This document shows, one piece after another, positions 16,721 through 26,064 of a stretch of 64,000 bases of DNA. Source of the stretch: Streptococcus timonensis (GTDB lineage Bacteria; Bacillota; Bacilli; Lactobacillales; Streptococcaceae); NCBI RefSeq assembly GCF_900095845.1, contig NZ_FMIX01000004.1, positions 69,501 to 133,500 of the forward strand, given 5' to 3'. Made by a program: the position numbers and the translations under genes. Each line of letters begins with the position of its first letter. The stretch's first letter is position 1. The notes under the pieces were generated by a model. It was not told the DNA's origin. It saw only the letters and a list, made by a program, of their open reading frames with translations, and did not search any database.

Positions 16721-18940
16721 TTGATTATTCCGACTTATAATTGGCAATTTGCACCTCAAGTTGAGGATGCAGATTTTACAAAAATCGCCAAGAAAGCTGG
16801 GCTAGGGCCTGAAGCTGCTCGTCTATTATTTAGCCGTGGTATTAAGGATGAAGATAGTTTGACTCGTTTTTTGGCACCAAGTCTAGATGATTTACATGAT
16901 CCCTATCTTCTCCACGATATGGACAAGGCAGTGAATCGTATTCGTCGTGCTATAGAGCAGGGGGAATTTATTCTCGTTTATGGAGACTACGACGCGGATG
17001 GGATGACATCAGCTTCAATCCTTAAAGAAACATTAGAACAATTAGGAGCCGAGTGTTTAGTCTATCTTCCTAATCGTTTTACAGATGGTTATGGTCCTAA
17101 TGCCAGTGTCTACAAGTACTTCATTGAGCAACAAGGGATATCCTTGATTGTAACCGTAGATAATGGAGTTGCAGGTCATGAGGCTATTGACTTGGCTCAA
17201 TCTATGGGAGTAGATGTTATTGTAACGGATCATCATTCTCTACCAGAGGTCTTACCAGATGCTCATGCAATCGTTCATCCGGAGCATCCTGAAGCAGACT
17301 ATCCTTTTAAACATTTGGCGGGTTGTGGGGTGGCTTTTAAACTAGCTTGTGCCCTCTTGGAAGAAGTGCAGGTTGAGTTGCTTGATTTGGTTGCTATTGG
17401 AACGATTGCTGATATGGTCAGTTTGACAGATGAAAATCGCATCATGCTTCAGTACGGTTTAGAAGTTTTACGCAACACTCAACGAATTGGGCTTCAAGAG
17501 TTATTTGAAATCGCAGGGATTTCTAGCAGTGATGTTACAGAAGAAATTGTTGGTTTTCAGTTAGCACCACGATTAAATGCCCTAGGACGCTTGGATGATC
17601 CTAATCCTGCCATTGAGTTACTAACTGGCTTTGATGATGAAGAGGTGCGTGATGTTGCCCTCATGATTCAAGAAAAAAATGAAGAACGCAAGGAAATTGT
17701 TCAGGCTATCTATGAAGAAGCTAAAAGCTTGGTAGAACCTAACAAAAGTGTTCAAGTTTTGGCCAAGGAAGGTTGGAACCCAGGAGTTCTTGGGATTGTA
17801 GCTGGTCGCTTGTTGGAAGAATTAGGGCAGACAGTTATTGTTCTGAATATTGAAGATGGTCGTGCCAAGGGTAGTGCTCGAAGTATTGAAGCAGTCGATA
17901 TCTTTGAAGCCTTGGACCCGCATCGGGAACTTTTTATCGCCTTTGGTGGGCATGCAGGCGCTGCAGGTATGACTTTAGAAGTTGATAACTTAGAAGCCTT
18001 GTCAGAACTTTTGGAAGCTTATATCACAGAAAAAGGATTGGATGTAGCCACCAAAAACAATTTGCGTCTAGATGAAGAATTGGATTTAGAGGCTTTAACG
18101 ATTGAGACTGTAAAAAACTTTGAACGCTTGGCGCCATTTGGTATGGATCACCAAAAACCTGTCTTTTATATAAGAGATTTTCAGGTTGAGAATGCACGTA
18201 CTATGGGGGCAGGAAATTCCCATCTAAAATTGAAGATTTTAAAAGGCTCAGCAAACTTTGAAGTTGTAGCTTTTGGCAAAGGATCCTTGGCAACAGAGTT
18301 TGCTCAAGTCAAAGATTTGGAGTTAGCAGTAACCCTATCCGTAAATCAGTGGAATGGACAAACAGCTTTGCAGTTGATGATGGTTGATGCGCGTGTTGAT
18401 GGAGTTCAACTTTTTAACATCCGTAGTAAAAGTGTAGAGCTACCAGAGGGAGTGCCTGTCCTAGATTTTACCAGTGATTTACCAGAAATGCTTTCTAGCC
18501 CAGCAATCGTTGTAAAAAATATTCCCGAGGATCTCAGTCTTCTCAAACAAGTGTTGCAAGAACAGGATTTCTCTGCTATTTACTTTAAAAATGATATCGC
18601 TAAAGCATATTATTTGACAGGTTATGGAACAAGAGAGCAATTTGCTAAGCTCTATAAGACTATTTACCAGTTCCCAGAATTCGATATTCGCTATAAATTA
18701 AAAGATTTAGCAGCCTATCTCAAAATTGAGCAAATCTTACTCGTCAAGATGATTCAAGTTTTTGAAGAACTTGGTTTTGTCAGCATTGAAAATGGTGTGA
18801 TGAGGGTTAATAAAGATGCGGCTAAACGGGATATTGCTGAAAGTCAGATTTATCAAAATCTCAAGCAAACTGTTAAAGACCAAGAAATGATGGCACTTGG
18901 AACAGTACAGGAAATCTATGACTTTTTAATGGAAAAATAG
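16721..18940 (+). CDS. recJ: Single-stranded-DNA-specific exonuclease RecJ
   Basis: 739 residues starting from a TTG codon at 16721 (GAGTGGA ribosome binding site just upstream; the N-terminus M-I-I-P-T-Y matches the streptococcal RecJ start I recall). It degrades ssDNA 5'-3' in recombination and mismatch/base-excision repair. DHH-family metal motifs: VYGDYDADGMTS (~residues 86-97), TVDNGVAG, VTDHHSLP, plus DHHA1 AFGGHAGAAGMTL (~410), followed by an OB-fold (~460-560) and a C-terminal domain. A terminator follows. Confidence 0.96.
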   Translation: MIIPTYNWQFAPQVEDADFTKIAKKAGLGPEAARLLFSRGIKDEDSLTRFLAPSLDDLHDPYLLHDMDKAVNRIRRAIEQGEFILVYGDYDADGMTSASILKETLEQLGAECLVYLPNRFTDGYGPNASVYKYFIEQQGISLIVTVDNGVAGHEAIDLAQSMGVDVIVTDHHSLPEVLPDAHAIVHPEHPEADYPFKHLAGCGVAFKLACALLEEVQVELLDLVAIGTIADMVSLTDENRIMLQYGLEVLRNTQRIGLQELFEIAGISSSDVTEEIVGFQLAPRLNALGRLDDPNPAIELLTGFDDEEVRDVALMIQEKNEERKEIVQAIYEEAKSLVEPNKSVQVLAKEGWNPGVLGIVAGRLLEELGQTVIVLNIEDGRAKGSARSIEAVDIFEALDPHRELFIAFGGHAGAAGMTLEVDNLEALSELLEAYITEKGLDVATKNNLRLDEELDLEALTIETVKNFERLAPFGMDHQKPVFYIRDFQVENARTMGAGNSHLKLKILKGSANFEVVAFGKGSLATEFAQVKDLELAVTLSVNQWNGQTALQLMMVDARVDGVQLFNIRSKSVELPEGVPVLDFTSDLPEMLSSPAIVVKNIPEDLSLLKQVLQEQDFSAIYFKNDIAKAYYLTGYGTREQFAKLYKTIYQFPEFDIRYKLKDLAAYLKIEQILLVKMIQVFEELGFVSIENGVMRVNKDAAKRDIAESQIYQNLKQTVKDQEMMALGTVQEIYDFLMEK

Positions 18941-18948
18941 AAGAAAGG

Positions 18949-18977
18949 AAGCTGAGATGGATAATCTCAGCTTTTTT
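18949..18977 (+). terminator. Terminator after recJ
   Basis: 10-bp perfect stem (18949-18958 with 18964-18973), then a T run. Confidence 0.9.
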
Positions 18978-19134
18978 AACCTCCCTTATCCGCCTTAAAT
19001 TTCATGTATTAAAAATATAACTATTTGTAATATGACTAAAATATAACTCTAAAATATCTGACATGTAAATTAGGTATGATTTCCTTATAAACAACAAAAA
19101 CAAATAAGAATTATTAAAAAGGGAGAAATTCATT

Positions 19135-19794
19135 ATGAAAAAAACAGTTGCTAAACTGACTCTTGGTTTGACATCTACTGCCATTTTGGCGACAGTTGGT
19201 GCCCAAACTGTTAGTGCAGACTCTTACGTTGTCCAAAATGGGGATTCATTTTTTGCTATTGCTAGTGCACATGGTATGGATCCTTATGTGTTGGCCACTA
19301 ACAATGGGAAAACCATTTTTGACACTATCCACCCAGGTGATATTCTGGAAGTGAGCAGTTTATCTCAAGGTAGTTTTTCATATAATGCACCAGCTTATGA
19401 GGCAACTAGCGCTGCAGATGATGTGTCAGATGTAGAAGGTGTTGTCGAAAATACTCCGACTGACTATGGGAACTCTTATCCTATTGGTCAGTGTACATGG
19501 GGTGTGAAAGAATTGGCACCTTGGGCTAGCAACTGGTGGGGGAATGCCAATACTTGGGCAATCTACGCAAGTGCTCAAGGCTATAGAATAGGGAATGTTC
19601 CGGTAGCAGGAGCGATTGCCGTATGGGACGGTGGTGAATATGGCCATGTTGCTTATGTAACAGATGTACAAAGCGAAAATTCTATCCAGGTATTCGAATC
19701 AAACTATAAGCGTCAAAAGCAAATTGCTAATTATCGTGGCTACTTTAATCCCAATGAATTTTTAGGTAGAGTCACTTATATCTACCCAAACTAA
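19135..19794 (+). CDS. Secreted LysM-CHAP cell-wall hydrolase
   Basis: 219 residues. A signal peptide (~1-28, cut after VSA) is followed by a LysM domain (YVVQNGDSFFAIASAHGMD...LATNNGK...IHPGDIL, ~31-75), a short Ser/Thr/Ala linker, and a C-terminal CHAP domain (~108-219) with the catalytic Cys in IGQCTWGVKELAPW and His in GEYGHVAYVTDV. It should bind peptidoglycan through LysM and cut it as an amidase or endopeptidase outside the cell. The upstream region is AT-rich with a single TATGAT box; no clear two-component operator is proven. A terminator follows. Confidence 0.92.
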   Translation: MKKTVAKLTLGLTSTAILATVGAQTVSADSYVVQNGDSFFAIASAHGMDPYVLATNNGKTIFDTIHPGDILEVSSLSQGSFSYNAPAYEATSAADDVSDVEGVVENTPTDYGNSYPIGQCTWGVKELAPWASNWWGNANTWAIYASAQGYRIGNVPVAGAIAVWDGGEYGHVAYVTDVQSENSIQVFESNYKRQKQIANYRGYFNPNEFLGRVTYIYPN

Positions 19795-19803
19795 AAATGA
19801 TTA

Positions 19804-19838
19804 AAAAAGATTTAGAAATTCTAAATCTTTTTCTTTTT
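19804..19838 (+). terminator. Terminator after the LysM-CHAP gene
   Basis: 13-bp stem (19804-19816 with 19820-19832), loop AAT, T-rich tail. Confidence 0.9.
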
Positions 19839-20153
19839 GGGCAATTCCTCATACTGAGTATAGACCTAGTAAGAGATTGCTGAATGTTTTAAGACTCTAT
19901 AATAGACAGAAGCTTTGATCGTTTGAGAATTCAATCGTTCAATTATGTTTGATAGAGTATCTTAAAGATATAAAAAATCCATTCCATTTTTAGCGTTCAA
20001 TAATCTCTGGTTGAAATAAAACCTTCATTTTGAAAATCGGTAAAAAAATGGTATAATGAAAGGACATAATTCGGTAGAAAGTAGAAGATACTTTCAGAAT
20101 AAGAGAGCTTTTAAAACTCTACAAACTAGTTATTGTAATACCTCGGAGGGAAA
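19839..20153 (+). promoter_or_regulatory. Long non-coding region and promoters upstream of rnjB
   Basis: About 315 nt without a gene. A first promoter-like site has TTGCTG (19877-19882) and TATAAT (19898-19903) with a short 15-bp spacer. A second, closer one is the extended -10 TGG-TATAAT (20049-20057), with TTGAAA at 20031-20036. The leader of the second contains a GAAAGTA/TACTTTC hairpin near 20078-20096 and an AGAG-cTTTT/AAAACTCT hairpin near 20103-20121 ahead of CGGAGGG. The first promoter could make a longer leader or a small RNA. Confidence 0.5.
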
Positions 20154-21815
20154 ATGACCAATATTAAATTAACAACTTTAGGTGGCGTCCGTGAAAACGG
20201 GAAAAATATGTATATTGCGGAGATTAACGACTCAATCTTTGTTTTGGATGCAGGTTTAAAATATCCTGAAAACGAGCAGCTTGGAGTTGACGTTGTTATT
20301 CCAAATATGGAATATCTATTTGAAAATAGTGACCGAATTGCAGGTGTCTTTTTAACGCACGGACATGCGGATGCGATTGGGGCTCTACCTTATTTATTGA
20401 CAGAAGCTAAGGTTCCGGTTTTCGGTTCGGAGTTGACTATTGAACTAGCGAAACTGTTTGTCAAGAGTAATGACAGTGTCAAGAAATTTGATGATTTCCA
20501 CGTCATTGATGAGAATACTGAAATTGACTTCGGTGGGACAGAGGTTTCCTTCTTCCGTACTACCCACTCTATTCCTGAGAGTTTGGGTGTCGTTTTAAAA
20601 ACTTCAGAAGGAAATATTGTATATACTGGTGACTTTAAGTTTGACCAAACAGCCAGTGAGTCTTATGCAACAGATTTTGGCCGTTTGGCGGAAATTGGTC
20701 GTGAGGGAGTCTTGGCACTTCTAAGTGATTCTGCTAATGCGGATAGTAATATTCAAGTAGCGAGCGAAAGTGAAGTAGGTGATGAAATCACCCAAACAAT
20801 TGCTGATTGGGATGGTCGTATTATCGTAGCTGCGGTAGCGAGTAACCTTTCCCGTATCCAACAAGTTTTTGATGCAGCTGCTGAGACAGGGCGTCGCGTT
20901 GTTTTAACTGGTTTTGATATTGAAAACATTGTGCGAACAGCTATCCGTTTGAAAAAGTTATCGCTTGCTAATGAAAGTTTATTGATTAAACCAAAAGATA
21001 TGTCCCGTTTTGAAGATCATGAATTGATTATTCTTGAGACAGGACGTATGGGAGAGCCGATTAATGGACTTCGTAAGATGTCTATTGGGCGCCACCGTTA
21101 TGTGGAAATCAAGGATGGAGATTTAGTGTACATCGTTACAACGCCATCAATTGCTAAAGAAGCCGTTATGGCTCGTGTAGAAAACATGATTTACCAAGCA
21201 GGTGGTATTGTTCGACTAATCACATCAAGCTTACGTGTATCAGGGCATGGAAATGCTCGTGATTTACAGTTGATGATCAATCTTCTGCGACCACGATATC
21301 TCTTCCCTATTCAAGGAGAGTATCGTGAATTGGATGCTCACGCTAGAGCAGCAATGGCAGTTGGCATGTTGCCAGAGCATATTTTCATTCCCAAAAAAGG
21401 AAGTACTATGTCCTATGAACATGGTGACTTTGTTCCGTCAGGTGCTATCACTGCGGGAGATATTCTGATTGATGGAAATGCTATTGGAGATGTCGGAAAT
21501 GTTGTTCTTCGTGACCGTAAGGTCTTGTCGGAGGATGGGATCTTTATCGTTGCGATTACAGTTAACCGTCGTGAGAAGAAAATCATTGCCAAGGCACGAG
21601 TGCACACACGTGGATTTGTTTATCTCAAGAAGAGTCGTGACATCTTGCGTGAGAGCTCAGAGCTGATTAACCAAACAGTTGAAGACTATCTACAAGGTGA
21701 AGAATTTGAATGGTCAGAGCTCAAAGGTAAAGTTCGAGACAGTTTGTCCAAGTTCCTCTTTGATCAAACTAAGCGTCGTCCAGCCATCTTACCAGTAGTT
21801 ATGGAAGCAAAATAA
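20154..21815 (+). CDS. rnjB: Ribonuclease J2 (paralogue with degenerate metal site)
   Basis: 553 residues. It has beta-lactamase, beta-CASP and C-terminal domains of the RNase J family, which work in RNA processing and decay. The first metal motif reads THGHADAIG (68-76), where the active paralogue has HxHxDH, so one His is Ala. The later PIQGEYREL has Gln in place of the usual His of PIHGEYR. HSIPES and TGDFKFD are kept. These losses, the absence of an rpoY gene in front, and the estA-murMN neighbourhood point to RNase J2, the weak or structural partner of RNase J1. A terminator follows. Confidence 0.88.
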   Translation: MTNIKLTTLGGVRENGKNMYIAEINDSIFVLDAGLKYPENEQLGVDVVIPNMEYLFENSDRIAGVFLTHGHADAIGALPYLLTEAKVPVFGSELTIELAKLFVKSNDSVKKFDDFHVIDENTEIDFGGTEVSFFRTTHSIPESLGVVLKTSEGNIVYTGDFKFDQTASESYATDFGRLAEIGREGVLALLSDSANADSNIQVASESEVGDEITQTIADWDGRIIVAAVASNLSRIQQVFDAAAETGRRVVLTGFDIENIVRTAIRLKKLSLANESLLIKPKDMSRFEDHELIILETGRMGEPINGLRKMSIGRHRYVEIKDGDLVYIVTTPSIAKEAVMARVENMIYQAGGIVRLITSSLRVSGHGNARDLQLMINLLRPRYLFPIQGEYRELDAHARAAMAVGMLPEHIFIPKKGSTMSYEHGDFVPSGAITAGDILIDGNAIGDVGNVVLRDRKVLSEDGIFIVAITVNRREKKIIAKARVHTRGFVYLKKSRDILRESSELINQTVEDYLQGEEFEWSELKGKVRDSLSKFLFDQTKRRPAILPVVMEAK

Positions 21816-21829
21816 CAATTAAATTAAAA

Positions 21830-21862
21830 TAAGAAAAAGTCGAATTTCGGCTTTTTCTTATC
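21830..21862 (+). terminator. Terminator after rnjB
   Basis: TAAGAAAAAGTCG / CGGCTTTTTCTTA stem (21830-21842 with 21848-21860). Confidence 0.85.
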
Positions 21863-21884
21863 TTAAACCTAAAAGGAGAAAATA

Positions 21885-22664
21885 ATGGCAGTAATGAAGA
21901 TTGAGTACTACTCAGAAGTTTTGGATATGGAATGGGGAGTCAATGTTCTGTACCCTGATGGCTCTAGGGTAACAGACCCGGATTGCACAGATATTCCTGT
22001 CCTCTATCTCTTACATGGGATGTCTGGCAACCATAATAGTTGGCTCAAACGCACCAATGTTGAGCGTTTGCTACGTGGTACTAATCTTATTGTTGTTATG
22101 CCTAATACTAGTAATGGATGGTATACCGACACCCAATATGGATTTAACTACTATACTGCCGTATCAGAAGAGTTACCTAAAGTCATGAAGCGCTTTTTCC
22201 CTAACATGACTAGTAAACGTGAAAAGACTTTTATTGCTGGACTATCTATGGGCGGTTATGGTTCCTTCAAATTAGCTCTGTCAACTAACCGTTTCTCCTA
22301 TGCAGCTAGTTTTTCTGGTGCCCTTAGTTTTCAGGAGTTTTCTCCAGAAAATCAAGATTTAGGGAATCGGACATATTGGCAAGGTATTTTTGGTGAGATT
22401 AAAAATTGGGAAAGTAGTCCATATTCACTGGAAAGCCTAGCTGAAAAGTCAGATAAGAAGACAAAACTCTGGATTTGGTGTGGCGAACAAGATTATCTTT
22501 ATTCTGCTAATAATCTAGCAGTTAAAAATCTCAAAAATCTAGGTTTTAATGTAACCTATAGTCATAGTCCAGGTGCCCATGAATGGTATTACTGGGAAAA
22601 ACAACTGGAACGATTTTTAGCTACTCTACCTATCAACTTTGTTTTGGAAGAGCGCCTTATATAA
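21885..22664 (+). CDS. estA: Alpha/beta-hydrolase esterase (EstA / tributyrin esterase type)
   Basis: 259 residues. It is an esterase of the EstA/S-formylglutathione-hydrolase-like group. The nucleophile elbow is GLSMGGYGS (~residues 118-126), the oxyanion region [12 protein letters not shown] (~47-58), and the acid and His are in GEQDYLY and GAHEWYYW near the C-terminus. No signal peptide is visible. The pneumococcal counterpart acts on short-chain acyl esters; that is family knowledge. It lies between rnjB and murM, each with its own terminator. Confidence 0.9.
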   Translation: MAVMKIEYYSEVLDMEWGVNVLYPDGSRVTDPDCTDIPVLYLLHGMSGNHNSWLKRTNVERLLRGTNLIVVMPNTSNGWYTDTQYGFNYYTAVSEELPKVMKRFFPNMTSKREKTFIAGLSMGGYGSFKLALSTNRFSYAASFSGALSFQEFSPENQDLGNRTYWQGIFGEIKNWESSPYSLESLAEKSDKKTKLWIWCGEQDYLYSANNLAVKNLKNLGFNVTYSHSPGAHEWYYWEKQLERFLATLPINFVLEERLI

Positions 22665-22693
22665 GAATTAAAGTTCTGTTTAGGCGTGAGAAC

Positions 22694-22721
22694 ATAAAGA
22701 TTCTATAATTCTTTATTTTTT
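22694..22721 (+). terminator. Terminator after estA
   Basis: ATAAAGA / TCTTTAT stem followed by TTTTT. Confidence 0.7.
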
Positions 22722-22777
22722 AACAAAAAAGTAGTAGAATAGGTATGTTATAAATTTATTAGGAAAAGGACCAGCCA

Positions 22778-23995
22778 ATGTATCATTATCAAATAGGTAT
22801 TTCACCTGAAATACATGATGAGTTTGTCAAAAAAAGTGAATTGGCAAATCTTTTACAAAGTAGTGCTTGGGCTAATGTAAAAAATCAATGGGATAACGAG
22901 ATAGTTGGCTTTTTTAAAGACGAACAGTTAGTAGCTTCAGCCAGCTTGTTATATAGGTCTTTACCTTTTGGTTTTACCATGTGTTATGTTGCGAGAGGTC
23001 CAATATTGGATTATAAAGATAAAGAGTTATTACAATTCGTTTTTACCTCTCTCAAAACGATCGCCAAAAGGAAAAAGTCACTATTCGTTAAATGTGATCC
23101 TAGTCTTGTTTTAAGTAAAACTGTAATACATAAGGATTGTACAACTTGTTCTAATCCGGAGACAAAAGAAATCATCCAGAGTTTACAAGCTATTGGGGTA
23201 ATTTGGTCTGGATTATCAACAGACATGTCTCAAACTATTCAGCCAAGGATTCAGGCTAAGATCTATAAAGAAGGGTTTAAAGAAAACTTACCGAAGTCAA
23301 CCAAACAAGCGATTCGTACAGCTTTAAATAAAGGAATCGAGATTAAGTATGGAAGAGAAGAGCTATTAGATGATTTTACGACTTTGATGAGAAAAACAGA
23401 AGTCAGAAAAGATATTCATCTGCGAAATGAAGAGTATTATCATCAATTATTAGCTGCGTATGAAAACTCTAGTTTTATTACAATGGCTTATTTAGATTTA
23501 GAAAAACGATTAGAAGAATTAGAGTCTAAATTAGCAAAAAACAAACTAGCTGCAGAAGCTTTCTCTCAAGAAACAAAACCAGGTAAAATTAAGAATAATG
23601 AAGAAGAGCGGGAACGCTTAGTTCAAGAAATTGCATTTTTGAATACTCACATTGAGTCCGGAGTGAAGGTGGCTCCGCTTTCGGGAACCTTAACAATAGA
23701 ATTTGGTACTACTTCTGTCAATCTGTATGCCGGAATGGATGATACCTTTAAACAATATAATGCGCCTATTCTGACTTGGTATTCTACAGCTAAACAATCT
23801 TTTGACCGTGGAGCTTTATGGCAGAATCTTGGAGGAGTTGAGGGAGATTTTAAAGGTGGTCTATATCTTTTTAAATCTAAATATTCTCCAACAATCGAAG
23901 AGTATATTGGGGAATTAACAATACCGATTCATCCTCTATATCCTTTAGGTGGACAAATTTATAAACTTAGAAAAAAATTAAGAAAAAAACATTAA
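22778..23995 (+). CDS. murM: MurM-type aminoacyl-tRNA:lipid II alanine/serine transferase
   Basis: 405 residues, FemABX family. It adds the first residue (Ser or Ala from tRNA) of the interpeptide bridge to the lipid II lysine at the membrane inner face. Family blocks: LLQSSAWANVKNQW, YVARGPILDYKDKELL, IQPRIQAKIYKE, KSTKQAIRTALNKG, and the C-terminal NLYAGMDDTFKQYNAPIL and NLGGVEGDFKGGLYLFK. A charged coiled-coil arm spans ~240-290 (LEKRLEELESKLAKNKLA...). It is clearly related to but diverged from the R6 MurM I remember. It is followed 13 nt later by murN. Confidence 0.92.
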   Translation: MYHYQIGISPEIHDEFVKKSELANLLQSSAWANVKNQWDNEIVGFFKDEQLVASASLLYRSLPFGFTMCYVARGPILDYKDKELLQFVFTSLKTIAKRKKSLFVKCDPSLVLSKTVIHKDCTTCSNPETKEIIQSLQAIGVIWSGLSTDMSQTIQPRIQAKIYKEGFKENLPKSTKQAIRTALNKGIEIKYGREELLDDFTTLMRKTEVRKDIHLRNEEYYHQLLAAYENSSFITMAYLDLEKRLEELESKLAKNKLAAEAFSQETKPGKIKNNEEERERLVQEIAFLNTHIESGVKVAPLSGTLTIEFGTTSVNLYAGMDDTFKQYNAPILTWYSTAKQSFDRGALWQNLGGVEGDFKGGLYLFKSKYSPTIEEYIGELTIPIHPLYPLGGQIYKLRKKLRKKH

Positions 23996-24008
23996 AGAAA
24001 GCATTCAT

Positions 24009-25175
24009 ATGACACTGACATTACTCACTAAAGAAGAGTTTCAACGTTATTCGGAAAAGGTCCCTGGCTATTCTTTCATGCAGTCTATTCAGATGGGGGA
24101 ACTGTTAGAAGCTAGAGGGGCTCAAGTGGTTTATCTTTCTTTGAAGAAAGAAGGAGAAATTCAAGTTGCGGCTCTGATTTATAGCTTGCCTATGCTAGGT
24201 GGCCTTCATATGGAGTTGAATTCTGGGCCTATTTATACCCAAAAATCTGCACTGTCAAAATTTTATCAATATTTAAAGGAATATGCCAAGCAGAGTGGTG
24301 CTTTAGAGTTGATTGTAAAACCTTTTGAGACCTATCAAAATTTTGAGAGTGATGGCAACCCAATAGATGAAGAAGAGAAAAGCATTATTCAAGAGTTGTG
24401 TAGTTTAGAATATCAATTTGATGGTCTTAAAACAGGATACCCAAACGGAGAAATATTTTGGCACTACGTTAAAGATTTAAAAGGTTTCGATGAAGAATCT
24501 TTGTTGAAATCTTTTAATAAGAATAGTTCTAGAAACATTCAATCCTCACTTGATTATGGTGTTACCATTCGAAGTGCTGAAAGAGAGGAAATTCCACTAT
24601 TCAAAAAAATTATTGAAGAAACTGGACAAAGGCAAGGTTTTAAGGATAAGGATTTAGATTATTACTGTAAATTGTATGATATTTTTGAGGATAAGGCAGC
24701 TTTTCTAATTGCAGAGGTGAATCCTAAACAATCAATCGAAGCTCTTAATATGAAACAGGCTAGCCTTGATGAAAAGTCAAAGAATTTCAAGCAACAGATT
24801 CAAGCGATACAAAAGAAATTAGATTTTCTAAATTCTTTGCCTACTGATTCAGAAAGGATCCTATTGGCTTGTGCTTTGATAATATATACTAACTCGGAAG
24901 CAACATATTTGTTCGGAGGCTCTTATGCTGATCTCCAAAAGTTTTCTGCTCCATTTTTACTTCAATATTATGCTATGAAACAGGCGTTACAAAAGAATAT
25001 TCCTACATATAACTTTTTTGGTATCCAAGGTCTCTTTGATGGTAGCGATGGAGTTCTACGCTTTAAGCAGAATTTCAATGGCTATATTGTTCGTAAACCA
25101 GGCACTTTCCGATATTATCCAAACCCGTTCAAGTTTAAGTGTTTACAAGTTTTGAAAAAATTAATGGGGAGATAA
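24009..25175 (+). CDS. murN: MurN-type aminoacyl-tRNA:lipid II alanine transferase
   Basis: 388 residues, FemABX family. MurN adds the second bridge residue (Ala) after MurM. Recognisable blocks: FMQSIQMGELLEARGAQVVY, SLPMLGGLHMELNSGPIY, LELIVKPFETYQ, and a very conserved C-terminus (GIQGLFDGSDGVLRFKQNFNG, GTFRYYPNPFK). A coiled-coil arm covers ~245-280. It is about 20 residues shorter than pneumococcal MurN as I recall it; the gap is in the coiled-coil and middle part. The ribosome binding site is weak (AAAGAAAG), suggesting coupling to murM. Confidence 0.9.
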   Translation: MTLTLLTKEEFQRYSEKVPGYSFMQSIQMGELLEARGAQVVYLSLKKEGEIQVAALIYSLPMLGGLHMELNSGPIYTQKSALSKFYQYLKEYAKQSGALELIVKPFETYQNFESDGNPIDEEEKSIIQELCSLEYQFDGLKTGYPNGEIFWHYVKDLKGFDEESLLKSFNKNSSRNIQSSLDYGVTIRSAEREEIPLFKKIIEETGQRQGFKDKDLDYYCKLYDIFEDKAAFLIAEVNPKQSIEALNMKQASLDEKSKNFKQQIQAIQKKLDFLNSLPTDSERILLACALIIYTNSEATYLFGGSYADLQKFSAPFLLQYYAMKQALQKNIPTYNFFGIQGLFDGSDGVLRFKQNFNGYIVRKPGTFRYYPNPFKFKCLQVLKKLMGR

Positions 25176-25176
25176 G

Positions 25177-25199
25177 TAAAAGAAGTACTTTTAGTTTTC
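25177..25199 (+). terminator. Small hairpin after murN
   Basis: TAAAAG / CTTTTA stem followed by a mixed T-rich run. A weak terminator candidate. Confidence 0.4.
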
Positions 25200-25293
25200 T
25201 TTCAGCTTACTCGAGTAAAATAAGGAATCTATCTTTAGAATGGGAATCCATGGTTTAAAGGTGGATTCTTATTTTTTTGAAAGGTGGGCAATA

Positions 25294-25995
25294 ATGGACT
25301 GGATTATTCGTGTGTTATGTCGGTTTTTACTAGGGATTTTGCGTATGTTTTGGCGCCTTGTATGGACGCTTATCTTCTTCATTCTCATCACTTTTGGGAT
25401 TCTCTGGTATGTGACAGGTGATTTACCTGCTACTTTAAATCAAGTTAGCAAAGTGGTCCAAGTCGGCCAAGCAGGTTGGGATCAATGGCAAGAAACTGGT
25501 AAGTTGCAAGGTTTGTCTCAGACAGATCATCATCAAGATTCAGGAGCAAAATGGTCAAAGGCGCAAGCAACTATCTATATTGATCCTCAAATGGATGCCA
25601 CTTTCCAAAAAGCCTACCTTGAAGCTATTGCTAGTTGGAACCAGACAGGGGCTTTTAACTTTGAGCTTGTAACAGAAGCGGATCAGGCCAATATTTTCGC
25701 TACCGAAATGAATAGTGGTTCAACAGCCGTTGCTGGTGAGGCGGAGAGTCAGACAAATCTCCTAACCAAACAATTCATTTCAGTGACCGTTCGCTTGAAT
25801 CATTATTATTTATCCAATCCAAACTATGGCTATACCTATGATCGTATCATGCATACAGCAGAGCATGAACTAGGTCATGCGATTGGTTTGGAACACACCA
25901 ATGAAGTTTCGGTTATGCAACCAGCAGGCTCCTATTATGGAATCCAAGCTCAAGATGTAAAAGAGGTTCAAGAACTATATGAGTCTGGGGAATAA
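25294..25995 (+). CDS. Membrane-anchored matrixin-like zinc metalloprotease
   Basis: 233 residues from ATG 25294 (AAGGTGG upstream; a longer frame from 25240 lacks support). One N-terminal membrane segment (~17-40) is followed by an extracellular domain that ends in the zinc site HTAEHELGHAIGLEH (HExxHxxGxxH) and the downstream Met-turn SVMQPAGSYYG. It is therefore a metzincin-type protease (M10-like) facing outside. Substrate unknown. The same gene order murN - protease - uvrC exists in pneumococcus as I recall it. Confidence 0.88.
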   Translation: MDWIIRVLCRFLLGILRMFWRLVWTLIFFILITFGILWYVTGDLPATLNQVSKVVQVGQAGWDQWQETGKLQGLSQTDHHQDSGAKWSKAQATIYIDPQMDATFQKAYLEAIASWNQTGAFNFELVTEADQANIFATEMNSGSTAVAGEAESQTNLLTKQFISVTVRLNHYYLSNPNYGYTYDRIMHTAEHELGHAIGLEHTNEVSVMQPAGSYYGIQAQDVKEVQELYESGE

Positions 25996-26049
25996 GTGAT
26001 TTTCTAAGGAAACTGGAGCTCTCTGATTTAAGCAATACAGGGGGCTTTT

Positions 26050-26064
26050 TGCTATAATGGAACT
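26050..26064 (+). promoter_or_regulatory. Extended -10 directly before the uvrC ATG
   Basis: TGC-TATAAT (26050-26058), then 6 nt and ATG 26065. No Shine-Dalgarno sequence is present, so the transcript should be leaderless. Confidence 0.6.

Noticed and set aside
19000..19090. WalR/VicR sites before the LysM-CHAP gene
   Set aside because: Single TGTAA half-sites occur, but no pair at the 5-nt spacing matches the consensus without at least two mismatches.
19885..19905. CiaR-controlled small-RNA promoter (TTTAAG repeats)
   Set aside because: Only one TTTAAG-like half-site is present near the -10; the direct repeat needed for CiaR binding is missing.
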